A stretch of DNA of 64,000 nt from JABDBE01 sp049585795 (GCA_049585795.1 JBAVAQ010000026.1:248001-312000); one strand, 5' to 3'. Positions 31,475 through 40,904 are shown, counted from the first letter of the stretch. Notes: generated by a model not told the origin, from the letters alone. Made by a program: numbers and translations.

Positions 31475-32218
31475 GTGAGCGCAGGAACTACGTCGCCGGT
31501 CTCGAATGAGACAACGACCCAACGTCAGCCGTATACCTTGTGGCAGAGATTCCAGCTGTGGCTTATCGTTTGGGTGGGATTTTCGGTAGTTCGGCTGATT
31601 GGCCCAACCCTGCGTTTTTCGGCGTCATATGAAGAGGGAGCCCCGCCCACTCTAGAAACGCGACCCATCGTTTATGCGTTTTGGCATAGCTGCATCATCC
31701 CCGCGATGTATCTGTGGCGGAACCTGCAGATCAGGGTCATGAGCAGCGACAGTTTTGATGGGGAATGGATGGGGCGCATCATGCGAAAGTTCGGTTTCGT
31801 AAAGGTGCGCGGATCGAAGAGCCGGGGAGCCGTGCGTGCGTTGCTGGGCATGCGCCGGGAGCTGGAGCAAGGCTGGACGGTTGCGTTTACCATTGATGGC
31901 CCGCGCGGTCCTCGATATGTGGCCAAGCCCGGGCCCGTAGTGCTGGCCCGCGCGACGGGCATACCCATGGCGGTGTTTCATATCGCAGTGGAGAAAGCCT
32001 GGATCCTGAATACTTGGGACCGGTCGATGATTCCGAAGCCGTTTTCGCGGGCGCTGATGCGGGTGAGTTCCAAGATCCCAGTTCCTGGGGACGCGGGTGA
32101 TTCCGAAAAAGAAAGACTTCATGCGGAACTGCAAGCCGCGCTGGAGCGAGTGCGGCAGTTTGCGGAAGCGAATGTGGGGAAAGTGGGGACGGCGGAGTTT
32201 CCGGTTATAGCAAGTTAG
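31475..32218 (+). CDS. DUF374 lysophospholipid-acyltransferase-like protein
   Basis: The 247-residue protein has an N-terminal membrane segment (FQLWLIVWVGFSVVRLIG) and DUF374 features: PIVYAFWHSCIIPAMYLW, SSDSFDGEWMGRIMRKFGF, and GWTVAFTIDGPRGPRYVAKP. This group belongs to the LPLAT superfamily acting on lipid A or phospholipid precursors; the His in FWH is the presumed catalytic base. GTG 31475 is the start. Acyl donor and acceptor are unknown. Confidence 0.87.
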   Translation: MSAGTTSPVSNETTTQRQPYTLWQRFQLWLIVWVGFSVVRLIGPTLRFSASYEEGAPPTLETRPIVYAFWHSCIIPAMYLWRNLQIRVMSSDSFDGEWMGRIMRKFGFVKVRGSKSRGAVRALLGMRRELEQGWTVAFTIDGPRGPRYVAKPGPVVLARATGIPMAVFHIAVEKAWILNTWDRSMIPKPFSRALMRVSSKIPVPGDAGDSEKERLHAELQAALERVRQFAEANVGKVGTAEFPVIAS

Positions 32219-32225
32219 ACCGCGC

Positions 32226-32342
32226 TGGCTCTCGTGGAAGGGCACGAGTTTACTCATGCCGTAAAGCGCTGGAAAAAGGCCGGGCTTTAGCCCCCCTGAG
32301 GAAAACCGGCGATCTGCAGGGCTTCGCCCGGTCCCGCACCTG
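32226..32342. repeat. Intergenic palindromic repeats, GGGCTTTAGCCC type
   Basis: The gap before folD holds GGGCACGAGTTTACTCATGCC (arms GGCACGAG/CTCATGCC) and then GGCCGGGCTTTAGCCCCC (arms GGGCT/AGCCC), followed by TGCAGGGCTTCGCCCGGTCC. These small stem-loops resemble dispersed repeats I recall as common in Acidobacteriota. The related GGGCACGGCTTCAGCCGTGCC is at 52357-52376. Confidence 0.65.
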
Positions 32343-32399
32343 AATCCTCGCGTCGATTGTAGTTTACGATACGATTTGTCTCATTAGAAATGAGGACTG

Positions 32400-33341
32400 A
32401 TGGCTGCGATTATTCTGGACGGTAACAAGATCGCCGGCGAAATTCGGGCGGAAGTCGCGTCTGAAGTGAGGACGATGACGGCTGCAGGGATGCGTCCGGG
32501 GCTGGCAGTGGTTCTGGTCGGCCACAACCCGGCGTCGGAGGTTTATGTTCGGGGTAAGGTAAAGAGCAGCGCCGAGATTGGAATTTACAGCGAGCAGCAT
32601 ACTCCGCCAGAAATGGTTTCGACCGAAGATTTGCTCGAACTGATTGCTGAACTGAACGCTCGCGACGAGATCGACGGCATTCTGGTGCAGCTTCCATTGC
32701 CTCCGCAGGTGGACGCCAAGAAGGTGTTGATGGCGGTCGACCCGGCCAAAGATGTGGACGGATTCCATCCGATGAACGTCGGATTGCTGTCTACGCAGCG
32801 GCCTGGTCTGGTTCCATGTACGCCGGCGGGGATTCTCGAGATCCTGAAGCGAAGCAAGATTCCAATCGCCGGACAGGACGCAGTCGTAGTGGGGCGTAGC
32901 GACATTGTGGGAAAGCCGACCGCGATGCTGCTGATCAATGGCAATGCCACGGTCACGGTTTGCCATTCGAAGACGCGCGATCTTCCCGGAGTTTGCCGGC
33001 GCGCCGATATCCTGGTTGCGGCGATCGGCCGCCCGGGAATGATTACGCGTGAATTCGTGAAACCGGGCGCAACCGTGATTGACGTCGGTATGAACCAGGT
33101 GACGGACCAGGCCGAATTTGATCGGCTATTCGTAGGAAATGCCAAGCGGGAGGAAACTTTTCGTGCGCGAGGATCGACGCTGGTCGGGGATGTGCACCCC
33201 CACGTGGCGGAGATCGCGGGAGCCATTACACCCGTGCCGGGGGGCGTAGGGCCATTGACCATCGCCATGTTGATGGCGAACACGGTGCGGGCGGCGAAGC
33301 TCCGGCGCGGAGGCCGGGTGGCGGAGCTTTCGCGAGCTTGA
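32400..33341 (+). CDS. folD: Bifunctional methylene-THF dehydrogenase / methenyl-THF cyclohydrolase
   Basis: FolD catalyses two steps of the one-carbon folate cycle. Motifs: PGLAVVLVGHNPASEVYVRG with the catalytic lysine at KVKSS, ILVQLPLPPQVD, KDVDGFHPMNVG, VVVGRSDIVGKPTAMLL for the nucleotide site, and ITPVPGGVGPLTIAML. Length 313 is slightly above the usual ~285, mostly because of an insert near 235-255 (FVGNAKREETFRARGSTLVG). It ends against a repeat and coaE. Confidence 0.96.
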   Translation: MAAIILDGNKIAGEIRAEVASEVRTMTAAGMRPGLAVVLVGHNPASEVYVRGKVKSSAEIGIYSEQHTPPEMVSTEDLLELIAELNARDEIDGILVQLPLPPQVDAKKVLMAVDPAKDVDGFHPMNVGLLSTQRPGLVPCTPAGILEILKRSKIPIAGQDAVVVGRSDIVGKPTAMLLINGNATVTVCHSKTRDLPGVCRRADILVAAIGRPGMITREFVKPGATVIDVGMNQVTDQAEFDRLFVGNAKREETFRARGSTLVGDVHPHVAEIAGAITPVPGGVGPLTIAMLMANTVRAAKLRRGGRVAELSRA

Positions 33342-33344
33342 TGC

Positions 33345-33416
33345 TTTACCACAGAGTCACAGACAAAGGCAACCGGGGTTGTGGTTTTCTCTGTGCCTCT
33401 GTGTCTCCGTGGTGAA
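33345..33416. repeat. Intergenic inverted repeat, CACAGAG family, copy 2
   Basis: The left arm TTTACCACAGAGTCACAGAC faces TTCTCTGTGCCTCTGTGTCT-CCGTGGTGAA on the right (33387-33416). It is the same repeat as at 374-461. It fills the gap between folD and coaE and ends 24 bases before the chosen coaE start. Confidence 0.8.
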
Positions 33417-33440
33417 TTGGTTTTTCGAAATGAGGCTGGA

Positions 33441-34082
33441 TTGCTGAAAGTCGGCCTGACTGGCGGAATTGCTTCCGGCAAATCCGTTGTAGGCGAAATG
33501 TTTGTGGCGCTTGGCGCTCACCTGATTCAGGCCGATACAATTGCCCACCAACTCATGCAGCCGGGCGAATCTGTTTATCAGGAAGTCGTGCGGCACTTCG
33601 GCAGTGGAATCCTCAACCCTGAAGGCACAGTCAATCGCGCGCGGTTGGCGGAGGCGGCGTTTGAGGCTCCCGGCGTAAACCAACCTTCGCGCATTCAAGA
33701 GCTGAACCAGATTGTGCATCCCGCCGTGATTCGAAGGCAGGAACAGTGGATGGCGGAGATCGGACGGGGAGATCCGCGGGCAATCGCCATTGTGGAAGCA
33801 GCGCTGATTTTAGAAGCGGGCGCAGAGAAAGATTTCGATCGCCTCTTGGTGGTAACCTCCCGTCCTGAACAGCGAATTCAACGCTGGGCTGCGCGAGTGA
33901 GTGTAGACGAAGACACCGCGCGGCGCGAGGTTACGCGACGGAGGGCAGCTCAGTTTCCGGATGAAGAAAAGATCAAGGCGGCCGACTACGTGATCGACAA
34001 CTCAGGATCGTTGGACGAAACGCGTCAGCGCGTGGAACAAGTTTACGTGGAGTTGAAACGCGAGGCGGAGAAAAGTGCGTGA
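33441..34082 (+). CDS. coaE: Dephospho-CoA kinase
   Basis: CoaE phosphorylates dephospho-CoA in the last step of CoA synthesis. The product shows VGLTGGIASGKSVVGEMF (P-loop), IQADTIAHQL (Asp acceptor), HPAVIRRQEQWM and VVTSRPEQRIQRW, the family core. No ATG fits: the best start is TTG 33441, with GAGG five bases upstream and LLKVGLTGG at the N-terminus. An in-frame ATG at 33381 would put translation inside a palindromic repeat. The 213-residue length is normal. Confidence 0.92.
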   Translation: MLKVGLTGGIASGKSVVGEMFVALGAHLIQADTIAHQLMQPGESVYQEVVRHFGSGILNPEGTVNRARLAEAAFEAPGVNQPSRIQELNQIVHPAVIRRQEQWMAEIGRGDPRAIAIVEAALILEAGAEKDFDRLLVVTSRPEQRIQRWAARVSVDEDTARREVTRRRAAQFPDEEKIKAADYVIDNSGSLDETRQRVEQVYVELKREAEKSA

Positions 34083-34197
34083 GCGCTTTTGATCGCGGTT
34101 CGGAAGACAAAGACCGCTCAGCCATGCCCCGCACCGCGACGTGGCCAACTGATAATTTAATACAATGATAAGTGATTCCTGGAAGGTTTTCTGAACT

Positions 34198-35337
34198 ATG
34201 AAGCTGCTTCGACCTGTTTTGTTCGCCGTGATGATCACCGGCGCATTTTTCTATTTCACTACCTATCGTGCGAACCACGGCACGCTGGCGGATTGGATCG
34301 GACGTTCAAATAGAATCGAAATCAGTGAAGCCTCCAGCAATGATTCGCTCGATGCCGAAGAGCAAAACAACATCTCGGTCTATCGCAAGAATATCAGTTC
34401 GGTAGTGAACATCACTTCGAAGGCGGTCACCTTCGACTTCTTCTACGGGCTGGTGCCGGAGGAAGGGCAGGGCTCGGGTTTCATTATCGACAAAGCAGGG
34501 CACATCCTGACCAATTACCACGTGATCGAGGACGCTCGCCAGATCGAAGTTACGCTGCACAACCGCAAGAAATATCGGGCCACCATTGTTGGCACCGATC
34601 GCTCGCATGATTTGGCCGTGGTTCAAATCAAGGCTCCAGATCTTACGCCCATGGTGCTTGGCGACTCGGGCAATCTGCAAGTCGGTCAGAAGGTGTACGC
34701 GATCGGCAACCCGTTTGGATTGGCGGGCACGTTAACGCGAGGCATTGTGAGTTCCATCCGGCAAGTACAGGAACCGGACGGCATGACCATTGACGACGCT
34801 ATTCAGACCGATGCTTCGATCAACCCCGGAAATTCCGGCGGTCCACTGCTGAACATGCACGGCGAAGTGATTGGCATCAACACCATGATTGCTTCAAACG
34901 TTGGCCAGAGCGCGGGCATTGGCTTTGCGATTCCCATCAATACTGCGAAAGCGGTGATCAACGATCTGCTTACCCTGGGCCGAGTGCGGCGTCCCGCGCT
35001 GGGAGTGCGTACGATTCCGATTGATCCTCAACTGGCGGATCAGATGGGACTGGCTTCGGATTCCGGACTGCTGATCGTGCAGGTGGTGCCTGGAGGAGCC
35101 GCGGACAACGCGGGGTTGAAAGGAGGTACTGAGCGCGCCTTTCTGGGCAACATTCCGATCATGGTGGGCGGGGACCTGATCGTGGCCGTCGATGGGAAAG
35201 AAGTGGAGGATCAGCAGGAACTGGCGCAGATCATGAACAACCATCGCGCCGGGGACACTGTCCGCATTACCGTCTACCGCGGAAAGAAAAAGATGGATGT
35301 CAACGTGGTGCTGGGTGAGGCCAAGCAGGAAGTATAG
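34198..35337 (+). CDS. DegP/HtrA-like serine protease with one PDZ domain
   Basis: A 379-residue protein with an N-terminal hydrophobic anchor (VLFAVMITGAFFYFTTY) and a trypsin-like protease domain: His108 in LTNYHVIED, Asp138 in SHDLAVVQI, Ser213 in NPGNSGGPLLN. One PDZ domain follows (residues ~265-370; PALGVRTIPIDPQ, VGGDLIVAVDGKEVEDQQEL). It is the shorter, DegS-like layout with one PDZ. It should act in the periplasm on misfolded proteins. It is in no operon with the sigma/anti-sigma system at 2846, but could take part in the same response. Confidence 0.92.
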   Translation: MKLLRPVLFAVMITGAFFYFTTYRANHGTLADWIGRSNRIEISEASSNDSLDAEEQNNISVYRKNISSVVNITSKAVTFDFFYGLVPEEGQGSGFIIDKAGHILTNYHVIEDARQIEVTLHNRKKYRATIVGTDRSHDLAVVQIKAPDLTPMVLGDSGNLQVGQKVYAIGNPFGLAGTLTRGIVSSIRQVQEPDGMTIDDAIQTDASINPGNSGGPLLNMHGEVIGINTMIASNVGQSAGIGFAIPINTAKAVINDLLTLGRVRRPALGVRTIPIDPQLADQMGLASDSGLLIVQVVPGGAADNAGLKGGTERAFLGNIPIMVGGDLIVAVDGKEVEDQQELAQIMNNHRAGDTVRITVYRGKKKMDVNVVLGEAKQEV

Positions 35338-35392
35338 GGAAAACTTTCAGGCGTCCGCTATCGGCTTTCACCCTTACCTGATCTCTCGCTCC

Positions 35393-36364
35393 CTAGGCCG
35401 CAGTCTGTTCGAAGAAATCTTCGATTTCGTTGACTTCTTTGTCGGTGAGTTGGAACTCTCCGGCGCGCATCACGCCGTTGGCTTGTCGAGCGTTGCGAGC
35501 GCCGACAATTGCTCCGGTCACGCCGGGATTTCGCAGCGTCCATGCGATTGCCACTTCGCCCGGTGAACGGCCATGACGCTTCCCAATCTCGCGTAGTTGC
35601 TCGACCAGCGCAAGGTTGCGCGACAACCTCGGCTCATTGAATTCGGGATCGCCGCCGCGCCAGTCGTCTTTTGGCAGCTTGCCAGCACGCTCACGTGTCA
35701 TGGCACCGGTCAACAACCCGGAAGCCATGGGAGAATAGACGATCACGCCGGTCCCTTCACGAAGGCAATACGGAAGAATGTCCTCTTCGACCCCGCGATT
35801 GATCAGCGAATAGGGCGGCTGCAGAGAAGTAATCGGGGCGATGCTTTGCGCGCGGCGCATTTGTTTGACGTCGAAATTAGAAACACCAATCCAGCGCACC
35901 TTGCCCTGCTTTTGTAGCGCGGCAAGAATGGACCACCCTTCTTCAAGGTCGGGCGACTCGGGATCTTCCGGTGGCCAGTGGATCTGGTACAAATCAATCG
36001 CCTCCACGCCCAGGCGGCGCAAGCTGTCTTCGACTTCGCGGCAAATTGAATCGGCGTGCAGATTCTTCTGGATGTTCCCAGCCGCGTCCCAGCGCAATCC
36101 GCATTTGGTGAAAACGTACGGCTTGGCGCCGGGCCATTCTTTGAGCGCACGGGCGACGACTTCTTCGGAATGCCCCAGGCCATAAACGGCTGCCGTGTCG
36201 ATCCAGTTGACGCCCAATTCAAGCGCGCGGTGAATGGCGGCGATGGAGTCGTTGTCGTCCTGCGTTCCCCAGGCGAACTGCCAGCCGCCGCCCCCGATCG
36301 CCCAGGCTCCGTAACCAACGGGCGTAATATTCAAATCGGACTTGCCAAGCTGCCGGGTTTCCAT
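35393..36364 (-). CDS. Aldo/keto reductase
   Basis: An NADPH-dependent (alpha/beta)8-barrel oxidoreductase of 323 residues. The catalytic set is present: Asp and Tyr in WIDTAAVYGLGHSEE, Lys in VFTKCGLRWD, His in YQIHWPPEDPE. The nucleotide-binding segment near the C-terminus reads TGAIVGARNARQ. I chose ATG 36364, with AGGAGA six bases upstream, over TTG 36370. The substrate cannot be read from sequence. It is divergent from the YjbR gene. Confidence 0.92.
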   Translation of the reverse strand: METRQLGKSDLNITPVGYGAWAIGGGGWQFAWGTQDDNDSIAAIHRALELGVNWIDTAAVYGLGHSEEVVARALKEWPGAKPYVFTKCGLRWDAAGNIQKNLHADSICREVEDSLRRLGVEAIDLYQIHWPPEDPESPDLEEGWSILAALQKQGKVRWIGVSNFDVKQMRRAQSIAPITSLQPPYSLINRGVEEDILPYCLREGTGVIVYSPMASGLLTGAMTRERAGKLPKDDWRGGDPEFNEPRLSRNLALVEQLREIGKRHGRSPGEVAIAWTLRNPGVTGAIVGARNARQANGVMRAGEFQLTDKEVNEIEDFFEQTAA

Positions 36365-36418
36365 TTTCAATCTCCTGTTGCCCAGATTCGTCGGTTTATC
36401 TTAGATGATCGCTCCCCT

Positions 36419-36820
36419 ATGAACGTCGATTCCGTTCGAGGCTATTGTCTTTCGTTTCCGCAAGCAAGAGAAAACTTGCAGTGGGGCGAGACCGTCTGCT
36501 TCAAAGTCTGCGGCAAGATCTTTGCCATGATGAGCCTGGACGCGGTTCCGCCAAGCTTGTGCTTGAAGTGCTCAGCGGAGAGGTTCGCGGAGTTGTGTGA
36601 ACAAGAAGGAATCAAGCCAGCACCGTATGTGGGCCGCTACAAATGGGTTTTGCTGCAACGCTTGGATGTGCTGCGTGATAACGAACTAGAAGAGTTGATT
36701 CGCCAGTCCTATGACATGGTAGCGGACAAGAGCAAAACGAAAGCGAAGGCCAACGGCACTAAAACGAAAACCCAAAAGACCGCAAGGAAAAGGGCGGGAG
36801 GACGACAAGCTGATGGCTGA
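36419..36820 (+). CDS. MmcQ/YjbR-family protein with basic tail
   Basis: The 133-residue protein starts MNVDSVRGYCLSFPQARENL and has ETVCFKVCGKIFAMMSLDAV, LCLKCSAERFAELCEQEG and YVGRYKWVLLQRLD, the pattern of the YjbR/MmcQ double-wing fold, proposed to bind DNA. The last ~25 residues are Lys/Thr/Arg-rich (KSKTKAKANGTKTKTQKT). The open frame extends far upstream as antisense of the aldo/keto reductase; I set the start at ATG 36419 by family fit. The end of the gene overlaps an AGCTGATGGCTGAGAGCTGA repeat. Confidence 0.87.
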   Translation: MNVDSVRGYCLSFPQARENLQWGETVCFKVCGKIFAMMSLDAVPPSLCLKCSAERFAELCEQEGIKPAPYVGRYKWVLLQRLDVLRDNELEELIRQSYDMVADKSKTKAKANGTKTKTQKTARKRAGGRQADG

Positions 36821-36904
36821 GAGCTGATAGTCGGTAGCTCCCCAATTTGACTCCTGCTCGCTCCCTACGCTAGCCTCAAAGGTCCGCCCACAGTTTTAGA
36901 TTCC

Positions 36905-38662
36905 ATGCGATTAAAGTACGAGCGATGGAAGGTGCTGCTGTTGGCAGTGCTGGTGACCTTGGCCGCTCCCGTGAGGGCGGCTGTGGAGCCCGTCCATGCG
37001 CCACATGCCATCGTCGTCAGCGTTCACGAACTGGGCTCGCGCGCTGGCGTGGACATTCTGCGCGCTGGCGGTAATGCGATTGATGCCGCTGTGGCCACGG
37101 GGTTTGCCTTGGCCGTGGTCCACCCGCAAGCGGGAAATTTGGGCGGCGGAGGATTCATGCTGATCCGCTTGGCGGATGGTCAAGCGCATTTCGTCGATTA
37201 TCGTGAAAAAGCGCCCGCGGCGGCCACGGCGAATATGTATCTCGATGCTCAAGGCAATGTCGTCGAAAATGCGAGCGTTATCGGCTATAAAGCCATTGGA
37301 GTGCCGGGTTCGGTGGCGGGCATGGTTTACGCCGAAAAGGCGTACGGCAAGCTGACTCTCGCTCAGGTCATGGCGCCGGCAATCAAATTGGCGCACGACG
37401 GTTATCCGCTGGCCTGGCAGGATGCGCGAGATTTTCAGGACGAAGACTTGGCGCGGTTTCCCGAGTCGCGGCACATCTTTCAGCGGGATGGAAATTACTA
37501 CAAACCGGGCGAAATCTTCCGGCAGCCGGAGTTGGCCCGCGCCCTGGAGCGAATTGCCCAGAATCCCGACGACTTTTATCACGGCGCAATGGCGCGTGAG
37601 TTGGCAGCCTCAATGCAGAAGGGCGGAGGCCTTATCACCGCCGAAGATCTTGCACGGTACGAAGTCAAGGAACGTGAGCCGATCCGGGGAACCTATCGCG
37701 GCTACGAAATTATTAGCGCTCCGCCTCCGTCGTCAGGCGGGATTGCGCTGATCGAAATGTTGAATATTCTGGAGGGATACGACCTCGCCAAGGCGGGCGA
37801 CCGGTCTGCGGCGTCGATTCATCTAACGGTTGAGGCTTTCCGCCGGGCGTTTTATGATCGAGCGGAGTTCCTGGGAGATCCAGATTTTTCCAAGATCCCC
37901 GTTGCCCAACTCATCGATAAGAAGTACGCGGCGGCCTGGCGGGAATCGATTGATCCGGCGCGTGCCAGCGTCAGCAAGGATTTGAAACGGCCGGCGATTT
38001 TCAGCCAGCTTGAACAGTACGCGTCGCAGCATTCGCAACCGTTGATCGTGTATGAACCCGCGCACACTACGCATTATTCCGTTGTCGATTCGGAGGGCAA
38101 CGCGGTCGCAGTAACGACCACACTGAATGACAGTTTCGGCTCGCGGGTTACGGCGGAGGGGTTGGGCTTTCTGCTGAATGATGAAATGGACGACTTCGCA
38201 TCGAAGCCCGGAGTCCCCAATCTCTACGGGCTGATTCAAGGGCCGGCCAACGCTGTCGGGCCGGGCAAAAGACCGCTCTCCGCCATGACCCCGACCATCG
38301 TGTTGCAAGCTGGAAAACTGTTTCTCGTGCTCGGTTCGCCCGGTGGGCCGCGGATTATTACCACGGTGGCCAATATCCTGATGGGTGTCGTGGACTACGG
38401 CATGAATATCCAGGAAGCGGTGAACGCGCCGCGCTTCCATCATCAATGGATGCCGGATGTGGTGAATGTCGAACCGTGGTTCTCTCCGGATACTGTAAGG
38501 TTGCTGGAGCAGATGGGGCACAAGGCTGAGAGCCGTGAAACCGCGGCTGGAGACTGGGACCGGTATTGGAGCGACGGCGAGTGCATCGCCATCGATCAGA
38601 AAACCGGCGAGCGCCTGGGCGCGAGCGATTTCAGAAATAACGGAAAGGCAGTAGGCTACTGA
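36905..38662 (+). CDS. ggt: Gamma-glutamyltranspeptidase
   Basis: GGT cleaves gamma-glutamyl amides such as glutathione in the periplasm after autoprocessing. A signal peptide (LLLAVLVTLAAPVRAAVEP) is followed by GNAIDAAVATGFALAVVHPQ and NLGGGGFMLIR. The autoprocessing and nucleophile Thr lies in HTTHYSVVDSEGNAVAVTTT; later QGPANAVGPGKRPLSAMTPT and GSPGGPRIITTV are typical. Length 585 is normal. Its stop overlaps the start of the next gene in a TGATG motif, so the two are translationally coupled. Confidence 0.95.
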   Translation: MRLKYERWKVLLLAVLVTLAAPVRAAVEPVHAPHAIVVSVHELGSRAGVDILRAGGNAIDAAVATGFALAVVHPQAGNLGGGGFMLIRLADGQAHFVDYREKAPAAATANMYLDAQGNVVENASVIGYKAIGVPGSVAGMVYAEKAYGKLTLAQVMAPAIKLAHDGYPLAWQDARDFQDEDLARFPESRHIFQRDGNYYKPGEIFRQPELARALERIAQNPDDFYHGAMARELAASMQKGGGLITAEDLARYEVKEREPIRGTYRGYEIISAPPPSSGGIALIEMLNILEGYDLAKAGDRSAASIHLTVEAFRRAFYDRAEFLGDPDFSKIPVAQLIDKKYAAAWRESIDPARASVSKDLKRPAIFSQLEQYASQHSQPLIVYEPAHTTHYSVVDSEGNAVAVTTTLNDSFGSRVTAEGLGFLLNDEMDDFASKPGVPNLYGLIQGPANAVGPGKRPLSAMTPTIVLQAGKLFLVLGSPGGPRIITTVANILMGVVDYGMNIQEAVNAPRFHHQWMPDVVNVEPWFSPDTVRLLEQMGHKAESRETAAGDWDRYWSDGECIAIDQKTGERLGASDFRNNGKAVGY

Positions 38663-39483
38663 TGCAGAAAGCAATATCGACGCTCGTCTATGTCAAGGAA
38701 CGGCTGCATCCCGGCCTGCTGGATGGACTCGTGCGTGGCGGGGCGCAGGCCATCGAACTTTTTGCCGCGCGACAACACTTGGACTACGCCAATCGCAAGC
38801 AGCATGTCCGGGAAATCGCCGACTGGTTTCGCACCAGCGGAATCGTTCTGAACTCGGTTCACGCGCCGCTCTACGCGGATTACGAGTGGGGACGAGCCGG
38901 GGCGCCGCAAATGAACATTGCTTCGACCGACCGGGCAAGCCGGATCGAAGCTATGGATGAAATCAAACGCGCGCTTGAATTGGCCGAGCACATTCCGTTT
39001 CGCTTCCTCATTCAGCACATCGGGTCGGCCGGGGAGTCGTTCGACGATCGCAAATTCGAGGCTGCCATGACTTCCGTCGAGCATCTGCGAGCCTTCGCCA
39101 AGCCCCTCGGCGTGCGCGTTCTGCTGGAGAACATTCCCAACGAGTTGTCCGCGCCGGAACGGCTGGTGGAATTTATTCGCGCGGCGCACTTCGATGATGT
39201 AGGCGTCTGCTTCGATTTTGGTCACGCCCACATGATGAGCGATGTGCCGCAGGCGTTTGAAACCTTGAAGACTTATATCCATTCCACCCACGTGCACGAT
39301 AACGCGAAGAATAATGATTCGCACCTTTGGCCCGGCAAGGGAACAATTGATTGGAAACAGGCCATGGAGCTGCTCCGGACGGCGCCGCACACTCCGGCTC
39401 TGCTGCTCGAGATCGAAGGCGACGAAAAGATCAATCCGGTGGAAAAGATGGGTGAAGCGTTCGAGAAACTGGAAGCAGCGTAA
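38662..39483 (+). CDS. Sugar-phosphate-isomerase/epimerase-like TIM-barrel protein
   Basis: A 273-residue xylose-isomerase-like (AP endonuclease family 2) TIM barrel. The metal-binding residues typical of the fold are seen: FLIQHIGSAG, VLLENIPNEL (Glu), CFDFGHAHMMSD (Asp, His), STHVHDNAKNND (His, Asp), LLLEIEGDE (Glu). Substrate unknown. It begins inside the ggt stop codon, so it may act on a product handled with GGT, but GGT is exported and this protein has no signal peptide. Confidence 0.88.
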   Translation: MQKAISTLVYVKERLHPGLLDGLVRGGAQAIELFAARQHLDYANRKQHVREIADWFRTSGIVLNSVHAPLYADYEWGRAGAPQMNIASTDRASRIEAMDEIKRALELAEHIPFRFLIQHIGSAGESFDDRKFEAAMTSVEHLRAFAKPLGVRVLLENIPNELSAPERLVEFIRAAHFDDVGVCFDFGHAHMMSDVPQAFETLKTYIHSTHVHDNAKNNDSHLWPGKGTIDWKQAMELLRTAPHTPALLLEIEGDEKINPVEKMGEAFEKLEAA

Positions 39484-39485
39484 GA

Positions 39486-39566
39486 GATTGTGCAATTGAG
39501 TAATTTGGTAATCGGGCAAGTGAACCGCACCACATTCAATTACTAAATCACCCGATTGCACAATTA
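39486..39566. repeat. Intergenic inverted repeat, ATTGTGCAAT family
   Basis: Arms 39487-39516 (ATTGTGCAATTGAGTAATTT...) and 39534-39565 (...AAATCACCCGATTGCACAAT) are imperfect complements, about 22 of 30. It is AT-rich, unlike the flanks, and fills the gap between the isomerase and asnS, ending shortly before the asnS start. It is a different family from the GC-rich repeats. Confidence 0.75.
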
Positions 39567-39578
39567 CCAATTAAAACT

Positions 39579-40904
39579 ATGTCATCCCCTGTGACCACGA
39601 TCGTCGATGTTGGCAAGCACGAAGGCCAGAGCGTCACTATTCGTGGCTGGCTCTATAACCTGCGCGAGAGCGGGAAGCTTCTGTTTCCGCAGCTTCGCGA
39701 TGGCTCCGGCGTCATTCAGGGCGTCGTCCCTAAGAACGCAGTCTCGCCCGAAGTCTTCGAAGCCGTAAAAGGTCTGACCCAAGAATCGAGCGTAATTGTC
39801 GAAGGCAAGGTACGTGCCGACAAGCGCGCGCCCGGCGGCTATGAGCTGGATATCTCGGATGTGCAAGTAGTTCAAAAAGTCGCCGAGAGCGATCCGTATC
39901 CAATTTCGCTGAAAGAGCACGGCGTCGACTTCCTCATGGAGCACCGGCATTTGTGGGTGCGAACTCCGCGCCAAGCCGCCATTCTTCGCGTAAGGGCTGA
40001 AATCATCAAGGCCGCTCGCGATTTCTTTGACGACCGCGGCTTCACGTTAACTGATCCACCCATCCTTACGCCCGCAGCCTGCGAAGGCACGACCACGCTG
40101 TTTCCCGTCGATTACTTTGACGAGCAAGCCTACCTCACGCAGTCCGGGCAGCTTTACATCGAAGCGACCGCCATGGCGCTGGGCAAGGTGTATTCGTTCG
40201 GCCCTACTTTCCGCGCCGAGAAAAGTAAGACGCGCCGTCATTTGACCGAGTTCTGGATGGTCGAACCGGAAGTGGCTTACGCCCAGCTCGAAGACATCAT
40301 GGATCTGGCTGAAGGGCTGCTCAGTTTTCTGGTGAGACGTTGCCTCGAACGTCGACGCTCCGATCTGCAAACCATTGGCCGCGATGTTTCAAAGTTAGAG
40401 AAAATCGAAGCTCCGTTTCCCCGCATCACCTACGACGAAGCGGTGAAGATGTTGCAGGAAGCGCACGCCAAGGGTGCGCTCGAAAACAATTTCGAATACG
40501 GCGGCGATCTCGGTTCGCCCGACGAAACTTACATCTCGTCGCAGTTTGAGCGGCCGGTGATGGTGCATCGCTATCCGGCAAACATAAAAGCGTTCTACAT
40601 GGAGCCCGATCCTCAGCGGCCCGATCTGGCGTTGTGCGTGGATGTGCTCGCGCCCGAAGGCTATGGCGAAATCATTGGCGGCTCGCAGCGCATGGCGTCG
40701 TACGACTTGCTGCTCAAGCGCATTCATGACCACGGTTTGCCGGAAGAGGCCTTCAAGTGGTATCTCGATTTGCGGAAATACGGAAGCGTGCCCCACGCTG
40801 GGTTTGGCATGGGAGTCGAGCGAGCGGTCGCATGGATCTGCGGACTGGAACACGTAAGGGAAACAATTCCGTTTCCGAGAATGCTGCACCGGTTATATCC
40901 ATAG
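39579..40904 (+). CDS. asnS: Asparaginyl-tRNA synthetase
   Basis: A class IIb synthetase of 441 residues charging tRNA(Asn). The N-terminal OB fold (VTIRGWLYNLRESGKLLFPQ) binds the anticodon. Motif 2 is FRAEKSKTRRHLTEFWMVEP and motif 3 GFGMGVERAVAWICGLEHVR. AsnRS is favoured over AspRS by LTQSGQLYIEATAM and EGTTTLFPVDYFDE and by the absence of the bacterial AspRS insertion domain. The start is ATG 39579. rocF follows after 19 bases. Confidence 0.95.
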   Translation: MSSPVTTIVDVGKHEGQSVTIRGWLYNLRESGKLLFPQLRDGSGVIQGVVPKNAVSPEVFEAVKGLTQESSVIVEGKVRADKRAPGGYELDISDVQVVQKVAESDPYPISLKEHGVDFLMEHRHLWVRTPRQAAILRVRAEIIKAARDFFDDRGFTLTDPPILTPAACEGTTTLFPVDYFDEQAYLTQSGQLYIEATAMALGKVYSFGPTFRAEKSKTRRHLTEFWMVEPEVAYAQLEDIMDLAEGLLSFLVRRCLERRRSDLQTIGRDVSKLEKIEAPFPRITYDEAVKMLQEAHAKGALENNFEYGGDLGSPDETYISSQFERPVMVHRYPANIKAFYMEPDPQRPDLALCVDVLAPEGYGEIIGGSQRMASYDLLLKRIHDHGLPEEAFKWYLDLRKYGSVPHAGFGMGVERAVAWICGLEHVRETIPFPRMLHRLYP

